Part shown: piece after piece, positions 49,199-58,681 of the stretch
Position numbering within the stretch: position 1 is the first letter of the stretch
Layout of the letters: the number at the start of each line of letters is the position of its first letter
NCBI RefSeq assembly: GCF_900460535.1
Contig: NZ_UHIL01000001.1
Coordinates: 682,001-746,000 of the forward strand
Source of the DNA: Vibrio parahaemolyticus
GTDB lineage: Bacteria > Pseudomonadota > Gammaproteobacteria > Enterobacterales > Vibrionaceae
DNA length: 64,000 nucleotides
Direction of reading: 5' to 3'
Program-made: the position numbers and the translations under genes
Notes under the pieces: generated by a model
What the model saw: only the letters and a program-made list of their open reading frames with translations
Told to the model about the DNA's origin: nothing
Databases searched by the model: none

Positions 49199-49990
49199 GT
49201 GACCGTCTCTTTATTTTTGTTATTGCTGGCGCTGGGCGCTTTTGTTGGTGTGATGGCGGGGCTACTCGGCATTGGGGGCGGATTAATCGTCGTACCTGCG
49301 TTGTTATTTTTGCTGCCTTGGGCGGGCATTTCTCCAGAAATGAGCATGCACATGGCGCTTGCGACATCTCTGGCAAGCATCATCGTTACATCAGGTTCTT
49401 CTGCTCTCAACCATCTTAAACTTGGCAACGTAGATATGTTTGTTGTGAAGTGGCTAATGCCCGGAGTGGTGATTGGCGGCTTTGTTGGTGCCAACATTGC
49501 CGAATGGATCCCAACTCATTACTTGCCGAAAGTATTTGGTGTCATTGTACTGTGTCTAGCTGTACAGATGTTCCGATCCATTAAAGTAAAAAGTGAGAAG
49601 CCAATGCCGAGTAGTCCGGTCACTATGATGTACGGAACGGGAATTGGTGTGGTTTCGAGCTTAGCTGGTATTGGTGGTGGTTCTTTATCTGTGCCTTTTC
49701 TCAACAAGCACGGCGTAGAAATGCGTAAAGCGGTCGGCTCATCGTCAGTTTGTGGCTGCATCATCGCCATCTCTGGCATGATCGGCTTTATTTTGCACGG
49801 CTATAAGGTTGAAGGTTTACCTGCGTACAGTGTTGGTTATGTTTACCTTCCTGCGTTACTTGCGATTGCGATGACTTCGATGTTGACCACGAAAGTGGGG
49901 GCGAAGCTCGCGACCAATCTTCCTACTGCGGTATTAAAGAAAATATTCGCAATATTCTTAATGTTTGTTGCAGCAACAATGCTGCTGTAA
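49199..49990 (+). CDS. TauE/SafE family membrane transporter
   Basis: 263 aa, GTG start six bases after ptsP. It has about eight membrane segments. The repeated glycine-rich motif GLLGIGGGLIVVPAL near residue 21 and GIGGGSLSVPFL near 160 mark the internal duplication of the TauE/SafE (DUF81) family, which exports sulfite or organosulfonates. The substrate here is unknown. Confidence 0.9.
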   Translation: MTVSLFLLLLALGAFVGVMAGLLGIGGGLIVVPALLFLLPWAGISPEMSMHMALATSLASIIVTSGSSALNHLKLGNVDMFVVKWLMPGVVIGGFVGANIAEWIPTHYLPKVFGVIVLCLAVQMFRSIKVKSEKPMPSSPVTMMYGTGIGVVSSLAGIGGGSLSVPFLNKHGVEMRKAVGSSSVCGCIIAISGMIGFILHGYKVEGLPAYSVGYVYLPALLAIAMTSMLTTKVGAKLATNLPTAVLKKIFAIFLMFVAATMLL

Positions 49991-50078
49991 GTTTATTCCC
50001 AAGTTATTCACGCTGAACCGAGCATTTGAGGTGACTTGGGTATATTGGTTTTATTTGTAAATAAGAAGAGAATGATTT

Positions 50079-50900
50079 ATGTCTCAGGGATACCTTCAAT
50101 TTCCCAATATTGATCCGGTTTTAGTCTCTATTGGTCCTGTTTCAATTCGTTGGTACGGTTTGATGTACCTCGTCGGTTTCATGTTTGCATTGTGGTTGGC
50201 GAACCGTCGTGCTGACAAACCTGGCAGCGGCTGGACTCGAGAGCAAGTCTCTGATCTACTTTTCGCGGGCTTCTTAGGGGTCGTCATCGGTGGTCGCGTC
50301 GGTTACGTTATCTTCTATAACTTTGAACTGTTTTTAGATGATCCTTTGTATCTCTTCAAAGTTTGGACTGGCGGTATGTCGTTCCACGGTGGTTTGTTGG
50401 GTGTGATTACGGCAATGTTCTGGTATGCACACAAGAACGGTCGAACTTTCTTTGGTGTAGCGGACTTTGTTGCGCCTCTTGTGCCATTTGGCTTGGGTAT
50501 GGGCCGTATGGGTAACTTCATGAACAGCGAGCTTTGGGGGCGTGTAACAGATGTGCCTTGGGCTATCATTTTCCCAAATGGCGGGCCTTTACCACGTCAC
50601 CCATCGCAACTGTATGAAATGCTGTTAGAAGGCGTAGTGCTGTTTTTCATCTTGAACTGGTTCATCAAAAAGCCTCGCCCATTGGGTTCGGTATCAGGGC
50701 TATTTTTAGCTGGATATGGTACATTCCGCTTCTTAGTCGAGTTCGTTCGCGAACCGGATGCTCAGCTTGGTCTATTTGGTGGTTATATTTCGATGGGACA
50801 AATTCTATCAACGCCAATGATCGTGTTGGGTATTCTGATGATGGTTTGGGCTTACAAACGTGGTCTTTACCAAGACAAAGCTCAAGTTAAAACGAAGTAA
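50079..50900 (+). CDS. lgt: Prolipoprotein diacylglyceryl transferase
   Basis: 273 aa, seven-helix inner-membrane enzyme. It adds diacylglycerol to the lipobox cysteine, the first step of lipoprotein maturation. It has [24 protein letters not shown] with the essential His, and [14 protein letters not shown], the Lgt signature. It is followed nine bases later by thyA. Confidence 0.97.
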   Translation: MSQGYLQFPNIDPVLVSIGPVSIRWYGLMYLVGFMFALWLANRRADKPGSGWTREQVSDLLFAGFLGVVIGGRVGYVIFYNFELFLDDPLYLFKVWTGGMSFHGGLLGVITAMFWYAHKNGRTFFGVADFVAPLVPFGLGMGRMGNFMNSELWGRVTDVPWAIIFPNGGPLPRHPSQLYEMLLEGVVLFFILNWFIKKPRPLGSVSGLFLAGYGTFRFLVEFVREPDAQLGLFGGYISMGQILSTPMIVLGILMMVWAYKRGLYQDKAQVKTK

Positions 50901-50909
50901 GGTATTGGT

Positions 50910-51761
50910 GTGAAACAGTATTTAGATTTGTGTCAACGCATCGTTGATCAAGGTGTTTGGGTTGAAAATGAACGTACAGGTAAGCGTTGCCTGACGGTAA
51001 TCAACGCGGATTTAACCTACGATGTTGCGAACAATCAATTCCCATTGGTAACGACGCGTAAAAGTTTTTGGAAAGCAGCAGTGGCTGAGCTACTTGGCTA
51101 CATTCGTGGTTATGATAATGCTGAAGATTTCCGTAAATTAGGCACCAAAACGTGGGATGCGAACGCCAACCTAAACGACGCTTGGTTGAATAACCCATAC
51201 CGTAAGGGTGAAGACGACATGGGCCGTGTGTACGGCGTTCAAGGTCGTGCATGGGCAAAGCCTGATGGTGGTCATATCGACCAGCTACGCAAGATTGTGG
51301 ATGATTTGACTCGCGGTGTTGATGACCGTGGTGAAATCTTGAACTTCTACAACCCTGGTGAGTTCCATATGGGGTGCTTGCGACCTTGTATGTACAGTCA
51401 TCATTTCTCGCTACTGGATGACACTTTGTATCTCAACAGTACACAGCGTTCGTGCGATGTGCCGCTTGGATTGAACTTCAACATGGTTCAAGTTTATGTG
51501 TTCTTAGCGATCATGGCGCAAATTACGGGCAAGAAGCCAGGCCAGGCATTCCATAAAATCGTTAACGCGCACATTTATGAAGATCAGCTTGAGTTGATGC
51601 GTGATGTTCAGTTGAAGCGTGAACCGTTACAAGCCCCAATATTCCATATCAATCCGGAGATTAAATCTCTAGAAGATTTGGAAACTTGGGTGACACTGGA
51701 TGACTTTTGGGTAGAAGGGTACGAACACCACGATCCAATTCGTTATCCATTCTCAGTGTAA
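50910..51761 (+). CDS. thyA: Thymidylate synthase
   Basis: 283 aa, GTG start. It methylates dUMP to dTMP with methylene-tetrahydrofolate. The catalytic Cys160 lies in [23 protein letters not shown] binds phosphate and dUMP. The active-site segment differs from E. coli (PCHAFFQF), so this is the longer subtype common in Vibrio. lgt-thyA is a conserved pair. Confidence 0.96.
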   Translation: MKQYLDLCQRIVDQGVWVENERTGKRCLTVINADLTYDVANNQFPLVTTRKSFWKAAVAELLGYIRGYDNAEDFRKLGTKTWDANANLNDAWLNNPYRKGEDDMGRVYGVQGRAWAKPDGGHIDQLRKIVDDLTRGVDDRGEILNFYNPGEFHMGCLRPCMYSHHFSLLDDTLYLNSTQRSCDVPLGLNFNMVQVYVFLAIMAQITGKKPGQAFHKIVNAHIYEDQLELMRDVQLKREPLQAPIFHINPEIKSLEDLETWVTLDDFWVEGYEHHDPIRYPFSV

Positions 51762-51783
51762 TCACGCTGGTTCTTGATACTAC

Positions 51784-51808
51784 AAAAAGCTCCGAATGGA
51801 GCTTTTTT
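51784..51808 (+). terminator. Terminator after thyA
   Basis: AAAAAGCTCC-GAAT-GGAGC-TTTTTT, a short stem with a good T tail. Confidence 0.88.
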
Positions 51809-51833
51809 GCTTTTGCGATGCGTTTGAGTTTCG

Positions 51834-52976
51834 TTACTTCAATGCGCTAACGATATAGCGATGAATCGGGTTAGTTTGCTTAGGAGTCGATAGCGCAGGG
51901 CTAATGAACTTCGGTTGAGTGAAAATCCCTTTATTAACGAGAGAACGGATCAGATCGAAATACTTCAATTCCGTTTTACCACATAGCAGCAGTGAAAAAT
52001 CATCCCCTAGCTTATCGTACGCGTTGAGCACTTCTCTAAATCCTCTCAGGTACAAATAATCTTTAGTTAAGCCACCTCCGCGGTATACGCGCGAAGTAAT
52101 AGTAAAGGCTTGAACGTCAGACGCTTTGTACTGCTCCTTCAGCAACATAAAGGTATGGCGGAAATCGCGCTCTTTAATCATAGATTCTACAGCTAGCACG
52201 CGAAGAGCTAAGGTTCTTAAACGTTTGATACTGAAGTGTCCAGAGAGGTACTCACACAAAATTGCCAACCCTTCCTGCGTATTGGTATTGGCAGGACAAC
52301 CTAAACTAAGCACTTTAAGTGGCTGTTGACGGCCATTAAGCGTAGTTAGCAAATGCACGCCCATCTCGTGGTGTGCGAGTGCTTCAAGCTCGTCAGTTGT
52401 GATGTGCGCAGCACTGTTAATCTTCACTCGAGAGCCTGACACCAAAGCGTTTGCTAGCATGCCATCTAAGATTTGAATTTCACATTCATAACCATTTTTA
52501 TCGGCGAAGCTTTGCATGAAATGAGCTATGGAGCGGCTATCATGCTCTGGTTTGCTCTCTTCTTCTGTCGGCAGATGCAAAATGAAATGTGCGTTAGCAA
52601 TGTCTTTCGCACTTGGCTCACCGTAATAGCGCAGAGAGTTGTATAGGAACTCTTGCGTACCTATGGTGTTGACTTGATCAAGTTTGTCGGCGTAAGACTG
52701 AATGACATCCTCATAAAGCTTTTGTAACTGAGCATCTTCGATGTGTTCCAAAGGCAATTCGTACAAACGGCGTTTTGACTGATGAGTGTCAAGAGGCGCT
52801 TTCTGGTACTGAAAGTTAGGTTCTTGCGAGTACTTATTACTGATGAACCTTTCTCGCTCTTGGGCGTAATTAAGCGGGTTTACGCTGCTAAGAATATCAA
52901 TATCAGTGACTAATTGAGTGAGGTTTTCATCTATTGCCAATAGCTGGCTAGAAATTGGTTCATTAAACTGAGCCAT
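51834..52976 (-). CDS. DUF1704 (QEGLA-motif) putative metallopeptidase
   Basis: 380 aa from MAQFNEP (52976), where GGAG is nine bases upstream; earlier in-frame Met codons lack this. Family TIGR02421, annotated as flavohemoglobin expression-modulating QEGLA motif protein. HHEMGVH at 202-208 contains HExxxH, and QEGLA at 234-238 gives a third likely zinc ligand, Glu235. Eukaryotic relatives include the tubulin-trimming MATCAP protease; bacterial substrates are unknown. No signal peptide. It is a single-gene unit. Confidence 0.85.
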   Translation of the reverse strand: MAQFNEPISSQLLAIDENLTQLVTDIDILSSVNPLNYAQERERFISNKYSQEPNFQYQKAPLDTHQSKRRLYELPLEHIEDAQLQKLYEDVIQSYADKLDQVNTIGTQEFLYNSLRYYGEPSAKDIANAHFILHLPTEEESKPEHDSRSIAHFMQSFADKNGYECEIQILDGMLANALVSGSRVKINSAAHITTDELEALAHHEMGVHLLTTLNGRQQPLKVLSLGCPANTNTQEGLAILCEYLSGHFSIKRLRTLALRVLAVESMIKERDFRHTFMLLKEQYKASDVQAFTITSRVYRGGGLTKDYLYLRGFREVLNAYDKLGDDFSLLLCGKTELKYFDLIRSLVNKGIFTQPKFISPALSTPKQTNPIHRYIVSALK

Positions 52977-53230
52977 GTCGTTCAACTCCATGTGAAGGTA
53001 AGACCTTTTCAACTAAGCGCAGAGTACCTGTCAGTCATCGAAGACAACTATGGGAGGCAAGAGCCGTTATCCACTGTGTATATGACCGTCTCTGTACTTT
53101 TGGCTAACGGTGATTGTATTGAAAGAGGTGGAGTCAAATTATCATTGAGTGTTTGGTTTGAACAACAAATATTTCTCAGTCTCAATCGGAGTTACATCAG
53201 CTCTCATTTTTGCATCATGATTACAGATAC
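52977..53230. other. Intergenic between nptA and the DUF1704 gene
   Basis: About 250 bases upstream of the DUF1704 gene. It must hold that gene's leftward promoter. An open rightward frame here overlaps the nptA end and lacks a ribosome site; I see no gene. Confidence 0.4.
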
Positions 53231-53257
53231 AAAAAAGGCCCCACAGCGTGGAGCCTT
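53231..53257 (-). terminator. Terminator of nptA
   Basis: The AAGGCTCCAC / GTGGGGCCTT stem (one mismatch) has six T on the minus strand, 26 bases past nptA. Confidence 0.85.
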
Positions 53258-53282
53258 AAACAATAAGCGATGGTTGGTATTA

Positions 53283-54431
53283 TCAGGTTGTCAGAGCAAG
53301 GATTGCGCCTGGCAGAATGATGAATACAGACATCAGGTAGCCACCCACAACGGCTTTGTTCTTGATAGCAAGCTCTGAAATCATTTCAGCACCTTTTACT
53401 GGGATTTCACGTAAGAACGGAATACCAAAGATAAACAGTGTCGCCAAAATATTAAAGGTTAAGTGTACTAGCGCAATCTGAAGAGCAAACACAGCAAACT
53501 CACCAGATACTGCGGTAGCTGCAAGTAGCGCAGTGATACATGTACCGATGTTCGCACCTAGAGTGAATGGGTAAATGTCACGAACTTTAAGAACACCAGT
53601 ACCTACAAGTGGAACCATCAAGCTTGTTGTTGTTGATGAAGATTGTACCAACACCGTCACGATCGAGCCTGATACGATACCGTGGATAGGACCACGACCA
53701 ATTGCATTCTTCAGAATATCGCGAGCACGGCCAACCATTAGGCTCTTCATTAGCTTACCCATTACTGTGATAGCAACGAAGATTGTAGCGATACCTAAAG
53801 CAATTAGAGCCACGCCACCCATGGTGTCACCAAATGTTGATAGCGGTTCTTTGATAGCAGAAACAACAGGCTTAGTGATTGGCTTGATGAAGTCAAAACC
53901 CTTCATGCTCATGTCGCCAGTGTTCAATAGTGGCGAAACCAACCAGTGAGAAATTTTCTCTAGAATGCCGAACATCATTTCCAAAGGAAGGAAGATCAGA
54001 ACAGCAAGAAGGTTAAAGAAGTCGTGGATCGTCGCACTAGCAAATGCGCGCTTGAATTCTTCCTTACAACGTACGTGACCTAGTGAAACCAAAGTATTGG
54101 TCACTGTGGTACCAATATTGGCACCCATTACCATTGGAATCGCTGTCTCTACAGGTAGACCACCTGCAACTAAGCCCACAATAATAGAAGTTACAGTACT
54201 TGAGGATTGGATTAGGGCTGTTGCTACTAGGCCGATCATAAGACCAGCGATAGGGTGAGATGCAAACTCAAACAATACTTTTGCTTGGTCGCCAGTTGCC
54301 CATTTGAAACCGCTACCAACCATAGATACTGCTAGAAGAAGCAGATACAGCATGAATGCCAAGTTAGCCCAGCGTAACCAACGAGTCGTGCTCGAGATAG
54401 GCGCTGCTGTTGAAGTAGCTTGGTTCATCAT
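53283..54431 (-). CDS. nptA: Sodium-dependent phosphate transporter NptA
   Basis: 382 aa, inner membrane, about eight hydrophobic segments. The Na/Pi cotransporter (SLC34-like) family shows two inverted repeats, each with a QSSS motif: ALIQSSSTVTSIIVG and VLVQSSSTTTSLMVP, each followed by GANIGT. It resembles V. cholerae NptA, whose phosphate uptake was characterised. It is divergent from nhaR. Confidence 0.92.
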   Translation of the reverse strand: MMNQATSTAAPISSTTRWLRWANLAFMLYLLLLAVSMVGSGFKWATGDQAKVLFEFASHPIAGLMIGLVATALIQSSSTVTSIIVGLVAGGLPVETAIPMVMGANIGTTVTNTLVSLGHVRCKEEFKRAFASATIHDFFNLLAVLIFLPLEMMFGILEKISHWLVSPLLNTGDMSMKGFDFIKPITKPVVSAIKEPLSTFGDTMGGVALIALGIATIFVAITVMGKLMKSLMVGRARDILKNAIGRGPIHGIVSGSIVTVLVQSSSTTTSLMVPLVGTGVLKVRDIYPFTLGANIGTCITALLAATAVSGEFAVFALQIALVHLTFNILATLFIFGIPFLREIPVKGAEMISELAIKNKAVVGGYLMSVFIILPGAILALTT

Positions 54432-54815
54432 AATTTTCTCCGTTGACCTTTAAGTTCGTTTTTCGGTCTTAAGTTGAAACTTCGGGCGATGTTAGAGAAC
54501 AAATATTTCAGTAATATTACAGATTGATTTCTGTGGGCACTTTTTATTGTGCTTTTTAATAGTTCAAAAAAGATAGCGGATTATCCTGTTTTAATTTATT
54601 GAAAAATATAGGCTTTATTGGTTTTATAAACTGAGTTTTTTTTGATGAGAATTCGATAAAAAGTGCGTTTTACTTCAAGTTTTATGACAATATTGAGATT
54701 GAGTTTTCGGTAAAACTTAATTTTAGTTGGTTAAAGTGATGGTTTTGCCGAGTATCTTGTCTGTCTCTGTCACATTTGGTATAAAAAGCATCACCTTCTT
54801 TTCTGGAATTGGCCG
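54432..54815. promoter_or_regulatory. Divergent control region nptA / nhaR
   Basis: 384 AT-rich bases. A good sigma-70 promoter for nhaR is TTGTCT (54757-54762), 17-base spacer, TATAAA (54780-54785), 30 bases before the ATG. Nothing else is assigned. Confidence 0.55.
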
Positions 54816-55706
54816 ATGTCACATCTAAATTACAACCATCTTTATTACTTCTGGATGGTGTGCAAGCAAGGCTCTGTTACCAAGGCCGCGGATGCGCTTT
54901 TTCTCACTCCTCAAACGGTGACCGGGCAAATCAAAGCGCTTGAAGAGCGGATGAAAGGCAAGCTAACCAAGCGAAACGGCCGTACTGTCGAACCAACAGA
55001 ACTCGGACAATTGGTCTTCAAATATGCGGATCGTATGTTTGGTTTAAGCTATGAGATGCTTGATATTGTGAACTACAGTCAGCACTCCAACATTTTGTTT
55101 GAAGTTGGTGTGGCCGATGCGCTGTCAAAACGGCTAGTTAGTAAAGTGCTGATGACAACCGTGCCTGAAGACAACAGTATCCACTTACGTTGTTACGAGT
55201 CGACGCACGAACTGTTATTAGAACGGCTATCGCAGCACAAGTTGGATATGATTCTTTCTGATTGCCCGGTGGACTCGACGCAAAGTCCAGGCCTTTATAG
55301 TAAGAAGCTTGGCGAGAGTAGCATGAGTTTCTTTGCTTCTTCTGACATTCCAGACGTGAAGTTCCCTGAAATTTTGGAAAAGAAAAAGCTGTTGATCCCA
55401 GCAAGTCGAACGGCGATGGGGCGAAAAGTCATTCAATGGTTTGATCGCCAAGGATTACAACCTGATGTCTTGGGAGAGTTTGATGACGTCGCGTTGATGA
55501 AAGCCTTTGCGAGATACCGTGATGATGTAATCTTTTTGGCGCCGACGGTTTACATGTCAGAAATCGAAGATGACCGCAGCTTACAGTTGATCGGTCATGT
55601 TGAGGATTTGAAAGAAGAGTATTACGTTATTTTCGCCGAGCGAATGATTCAGCATCCTGCGGTAAAAAACGTATGTGATGCTGATTTCAGTCAAATGTTT
55701 GAGTAA
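54816..55706 (+). CDS. nhaR: LysR-type activator NhaR
   Basis: 296 aa. The N-terminal helix-turn-helix ([20 protein letters not shown]) starts with the NhaR-typical [13 protein letters not shown], followed by a LysR effector domain. NhaR activates the Na+/H+ antiporter nhaA in response to sodium; nhaA is not next to it here. A sodium-coupled transporter (nptA) is divergent, which makes local control possible but unproven. Confidence 0.94.
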   Translation: MSHLNYNHLYYFWMVCKQGSVTKAADALFLTPQTVTGQIKALEERMKGKLTKRNGRTVEPTELGQLVFKYADRMFGLSYEMLDIVNYSQHSNILFEVGVADALSKRLVSKVLMTTVPEDNSIHLRCYESTHELLLERLSQHKLDMILSDCPVDSTQSPGLYSKKLGESSMSFFASSDIPDVKFPEILEKKKLLIPASRTAMGRKVIQWFDRQGLQPDVLGEFDDVALMKAFARYRDDVIFLAPTVYMSEIEDDRSLQLIGHVEDLKEEYYVIFAERMIQHPAVKNVCDADFSQMFE

Positions 55707-55734
55707 ACCCGTATCGTTGCTCAAATAAATAGAT

Positions 55735-55968
55735 TACTATCGATAAAAATATAAATCTAAATGATACCTAAGTAATTCAAGATACTTGGTTTAGTGAGCA
55801 AAATTATTTCTCGTCGATAAAGCCCCAGTGAACACTGCTGGTGGGTTAAATTGATGTATCGCTTTAAAGCCAAATTTAGAGGTTCTAATAAAGAAGGCTC
55901 TGGAGAAGAATCTTGATGTCCTTAGAGATATTAAATCAGTGCAACACAACAAGCTGGCCAGGGTTGGA
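55735..55968 (-). repeat. Degenerate repeat or IS-like coding remnant between nhaR and hlyU
   Basis: Read on the minus strand, one frame gives segments such as KFGFKAIHQFNPPAVFTGAL and, after a TAA, TKYLELLRYHLDLYFYR-stop. That tail is familiar to me from short ORFs and decayed elements scattered in Vibrio genomes. It lacks a start, has internal stops and no full transposase. No clear terminal repeats or target duplication were found by eye. Confidence 0.4.
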
Positions 55969-55998
55969 ATAAGTAAGTTGTAGCTAGAGGTCCAACAC

Positions 55999-56295
55999 AT
56001 GAATCTACAAGAAATGGAGAAAAACTCCGCAAAAGCCGTCGTGTTGCTCAAAGCGATGGCAAACGAAAGACGCCTACAAATTCTTTGTATGCTGCATAAC
56101 CAAGAGTTGTCCGTTGGGGAGCTGTGTACCAAACTGGAATTAAGCCAGTCGGCGTTATCGCAACATTTAGCTTGGCTTCGTCGTGACGAATTGGTCGCGA
56201 CGAGAAAAGAAGCGCAAACGGTGTATTACACGTTAAAAAGTGATGAGGTGAAGACATTGATTCAAACCCTTCACGGTCTTTATTGCGCAAACTGA
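55999..56295 (+). CDS. hlyU: ArsR-family virulence regulator HlyU
   Basis: 98 aa, winged helix with KLELSQSALSQHLAWLRRDELV as recognition region. Cys30 (LQILCML) and Cys96 (LYCAN) correspond, with the eight-residue longer V. cholerae numbering, to redox-active Cys38 and Cys104; metal sites of ArsR are absent. An in-frame TAG six codons upstream fixes this ATG, which has GAGG eight bases before it. It relieves H-NS silencing of toxin genes in other vibrios. It follows nhaR as in V. cholerae. Confidence 0.92.
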   Translation: MNLQEMEKNSAKAVVLLKAMANERRLQILCMLHNQELSVGELCTKLELSQSALSQHLAWLRRDELVATRKEAQTVYYTLKSDEVKTLIQTLHGLYCAN

Positions 56296-56378
56296 TCGCA
56301 CAGACTGAAATGCGTTAGGGTTATCTGTGTTGTTTAGGCAACGGTAGGTAACTGGCAGATTTGAGTCGTTCTAAATAA

Positions 56379-56406
56379 CAAAAGCTGGCAGTGCCAGCTT
56401 TTTTCT
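56379..56406 (+). terminator. Terminator after hlyU
   Basis: AAAGCTGGC-AGT-GCCAGCTTT with a T-rich tail. Confidence 0.88.
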
Positions 56407-56442
56407 TATCTTGGATTCGTGATTTGACGAATTTTAGATATA

Positions 56443-56469
56443 AAAAAACCGACATAAAGCCGGTTTTTT
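56443..56469 (-). terminator. Terminator of rpsT
   Basis: AAAAAACCG / CGGTTTTTT around a 9-base loop, 25 bases past the rpsT stop on the minus strand. Confidence 0.8.
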
Positions 56470-56493
56470 CTTCACTGTAAAATCAAGTGTCTA

Positions 56494-56754
56494 TTAAAGA
56501 GCTTTGATTTGTGCAGCGAAACGAGACTTATGGCGAGCTGCTTTATTCTTGTGAATAAGGCCTTTAGTTGCCATGCGGTCTAGGATAGGTGTAACTACAG
56601 CGAATGCAGCAGTTGCAGCTTCTTTGTCGCCTGCTTCGATAGCAGCAACAGTTTTCTTCATGTAAGTACGCATCATTGAGCGACGGCTAGCATTGTGCTG
56701 ACGACGTTTCTCAGCTTGGATAGCGCGCTTCTTAGCAGATTTACTATTTGCCAA
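56494..56754 (-). CDS. rpsT: 30S ribosomal protein S20, TTG start
   Basis: 86 aa. The mature start [18 protein letters not shown] follows a TTG codon at 56754, with GGGAG eight bases upstream. E. coli rpsT also starts with UUG, which supports autoregulation. An upstream ATG in frame (56769) would add five residues and overlap the ribosome site, so it is rejected. The protein binds 16S rRNA in the 30S body. Confidence 0.96.
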   Translation of the reverse strand: MANSKSAKKRAIQAEKRRQHNASRRSMMRTYMKKTVAAIEAGDKEAATAAFAVVTPILDRMATKGLIHKNKAARHKSRFAAQIKAL

Positions 56755-57048
56755 GGGTCTAACTCCCAAAAACTTAGTTCTGTGACAATTTAAGGGCGAG
56801 GAATATCCCTCATTTGCGCCTAAATGTCAAATGATTTGTGCAAAAACCCATCTAAACCAAAACAAATTTTGGTATGAAAGGTTATCGCGGTTAAGATGGC
56901 GGGGATTCTAACAGCATTTTTATACCAATGCTAATAATTATCCGCTTAGAACTAACAATAAACGGATATATTTTTGACGTCTATTTAGAGCCTCCACGAG
57001 CTTAACAGTATAGGGTTGGCTGTCTTATAGTGATATTCCGAGGTTACA

Positions 57049-58611
57049 GTGAGTAAACGACTACTCAAGTCAGGCATGATCGTCAGTGCTATGACATTAA
57101 TTTCCCGCGTTCTGGGTTTAGTTCGCGATGTTGTAGTGGCAAATTTAATGGGGGCAGGAGCAAGCGCTGACGTCTTTTTCTTCGCCAACAAAATTCCGAA
57201 TTTCTTACGACGTTTGTTTGCTGAAGGGGCTTTTTCTCAAGCGTTTGTCCCTGTTTTAACGGAGAATCACGCTCAAGGTGATATGGACAAAACACGCGAG
57301 TTGATTGCTCGTGCTGCCGGTACGTTAGGGGTTATTGTCTCTATTGTTACCGTGCTGGGCGTGCTGGGCTCTGGTGTGGTAACCGCGCTGTTTGGTTTTG
57401 GCTGGTTTTTAGATTGGATGCATGGTGGGCCGGCCGCAGAGAAATTTGAGCTAGCCAGTCTGATGCTCAAAATTACCTTCCCTTATTTATGGTTCATCAC
57501 CTTTGTTGCGCTTTCCGGAGCCATTCTTAACACACTCGGCAAGTTTGCCGTCTCCTCATTCACTCCGGTCTTTTTGAATGTCATGATCATTCTGGCGGCT
57601 TGGTTTATCTCGCCACAGATGTCTCAACCGGAAATCGGTCTGGCTATCGGTGTGTTTTTAGGTGGTTTGGTTCAGTTCTTATTCCAAATTCCTTTCCTTA
57701 TTAAAGCGGGCGTGATGGTTAAGCCTAAGTGGGGGTGGCGCGATCCTGGGGTGGTAAAAATCCGCACGTTGATGATTCCCGCTTTGTTTGGCGTCTCTGT
57801 CAGTCAAATCAACCTGCTATTTGATACTTTTATTGCCAGCTTTCTACAAACTGGCTCAATCAGCTGGTTGTATTATTCCGATCGTTTGTTGGAGTTCCCG
57901 CTGGGGCTGTTTGGTATTGCGATTGCGACGGTGATTTTGCCTGCGCTGTCTCGTAAACATGTGGACTCGCAGAGCGAAGGTTTTGCACATACCATGGATT
58001 GGGGCGTTCGCATGGTAACGCTGCTCGGGATTCCGGCGATGTTGGGTTTGATGGCGTTGGCGAAGCCGATGTTGATGGTGCTATTTATGCGCGGTGAGTT
58101 CTCTCCACAAGATGTGCACCAAGCGTCTCTGTCGTTGCTCGCTTACGCATCTGGCCTATTGAATTTCATGTTAATTAAAGTGTTAGCGCCAGGCTATTAC
58201 TCACGTCAAGACACAAAAACGCCAGTGAAATACGGCATTATCGCGATGGTGACTAACATGGTGTTCAACGCAATTTTTGCCTATTTCTACGGTTACGTCG
58301 GCTTGGCTATTGCTACGGCATTGTCAGCGTTCGTCAACATGGCGCTGTTGTACCGAGGTCTGCACATTGCAGGTGTCTATCAAATCACTAAGCGTACCGT
58401 CTTCTTTATTATACGTTTGGTTGTTGCTGGCGCTGCGATGGTCGCTGCGATCTTATGGCAATTGGAAGATATGTCGGTTTGGCTAGAGTGGAGCTTTGCT
58501 CACCGTAGCGGCATGTTAGGAATGTTAATTGGTCTAGGCGCCGCAGTTTACCTGGCGGTTCTATTTTTGACAGGCGTACGTTTAAAAGACCTAAAAGCTG
58601 GGACAGATTGA
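57049..58611 (+). CDS. murJ: Lipid II flippase MurJ
   Basis: 520 aa, GTG start with GAGG upstream. It is a 14-segment inner-membrane protein of the MVF/MOP family that flips lipid II for peptidoglycan synthesis. The N-terminal MTLISRVLGLVRDVVVA has the conserved Arg residues, and NKIPNFLRRLFAEGAFSQAF is the family signature. It lies upstream of ribF and divergent from rpsT, as in E. coli-type clusters. Confidence 0.96.
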   Translation: MSKRLLKSGMIVSAMTLISRVLGLVRDVVVANLMGAGASADVFFFANKIPNFLRRLFAEGAFSQAFVPVLTENHAQGDMDKTRELIARAAGTLGVIVSIVTVLGVLGSGVVTALFGFGWFLDWMHGGPAAEKFELASLMLKITFPYLWFITFVALSGAILNTLGKFAVSSFTPVFLNVMIILAAWFISPQMSQPEIGLAIGVFLGGLVQFLFQIPFLIKAGVMVKPKWGWRDPGVVKIRTLMIPALFGVSVSQINLLFDTFIASFLQTGSISWLYYSDRLLEFPLGLFGIAIATVILPALSRKHVDSQSEGFAHTMDWGVRMVTLLGIPAMLGLMALAKPMLMVLFMRGEFSPQDVHQASLSLLAYASGLLNFMLIKVLAPGYYSRQDTKTPVKYGIIAMVTNMVFNAIFAYFYGYVGLAIATALSAFVNMALLYRGLHIAGVYQITKRTVFFIIRLVVAGAAMVAAILWQLEDMSVWLEWSFAHRSGMLGMLIGLGAAVYLAVLFLTGVRLKDLKAGTD

Positions 58612-58681
58612 GGTTGATTAGTATATAATCCGTCAGTTTCACACAGTGCAAAGTAAAAACAGAGGCAGAACGCAGTATCCA

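Noticed and set aside
52992..53378. 128-codon rightward ORF overlapping the end of nptA
   Set aside because: It overlaps the nptA coding region and terminator antisense, with no homology I recognise.
56755..56769. ATG start for S20 five codons upstream
   Set aside because: It would overlap the ribosome site, and TTG is the start in E. coli as well.
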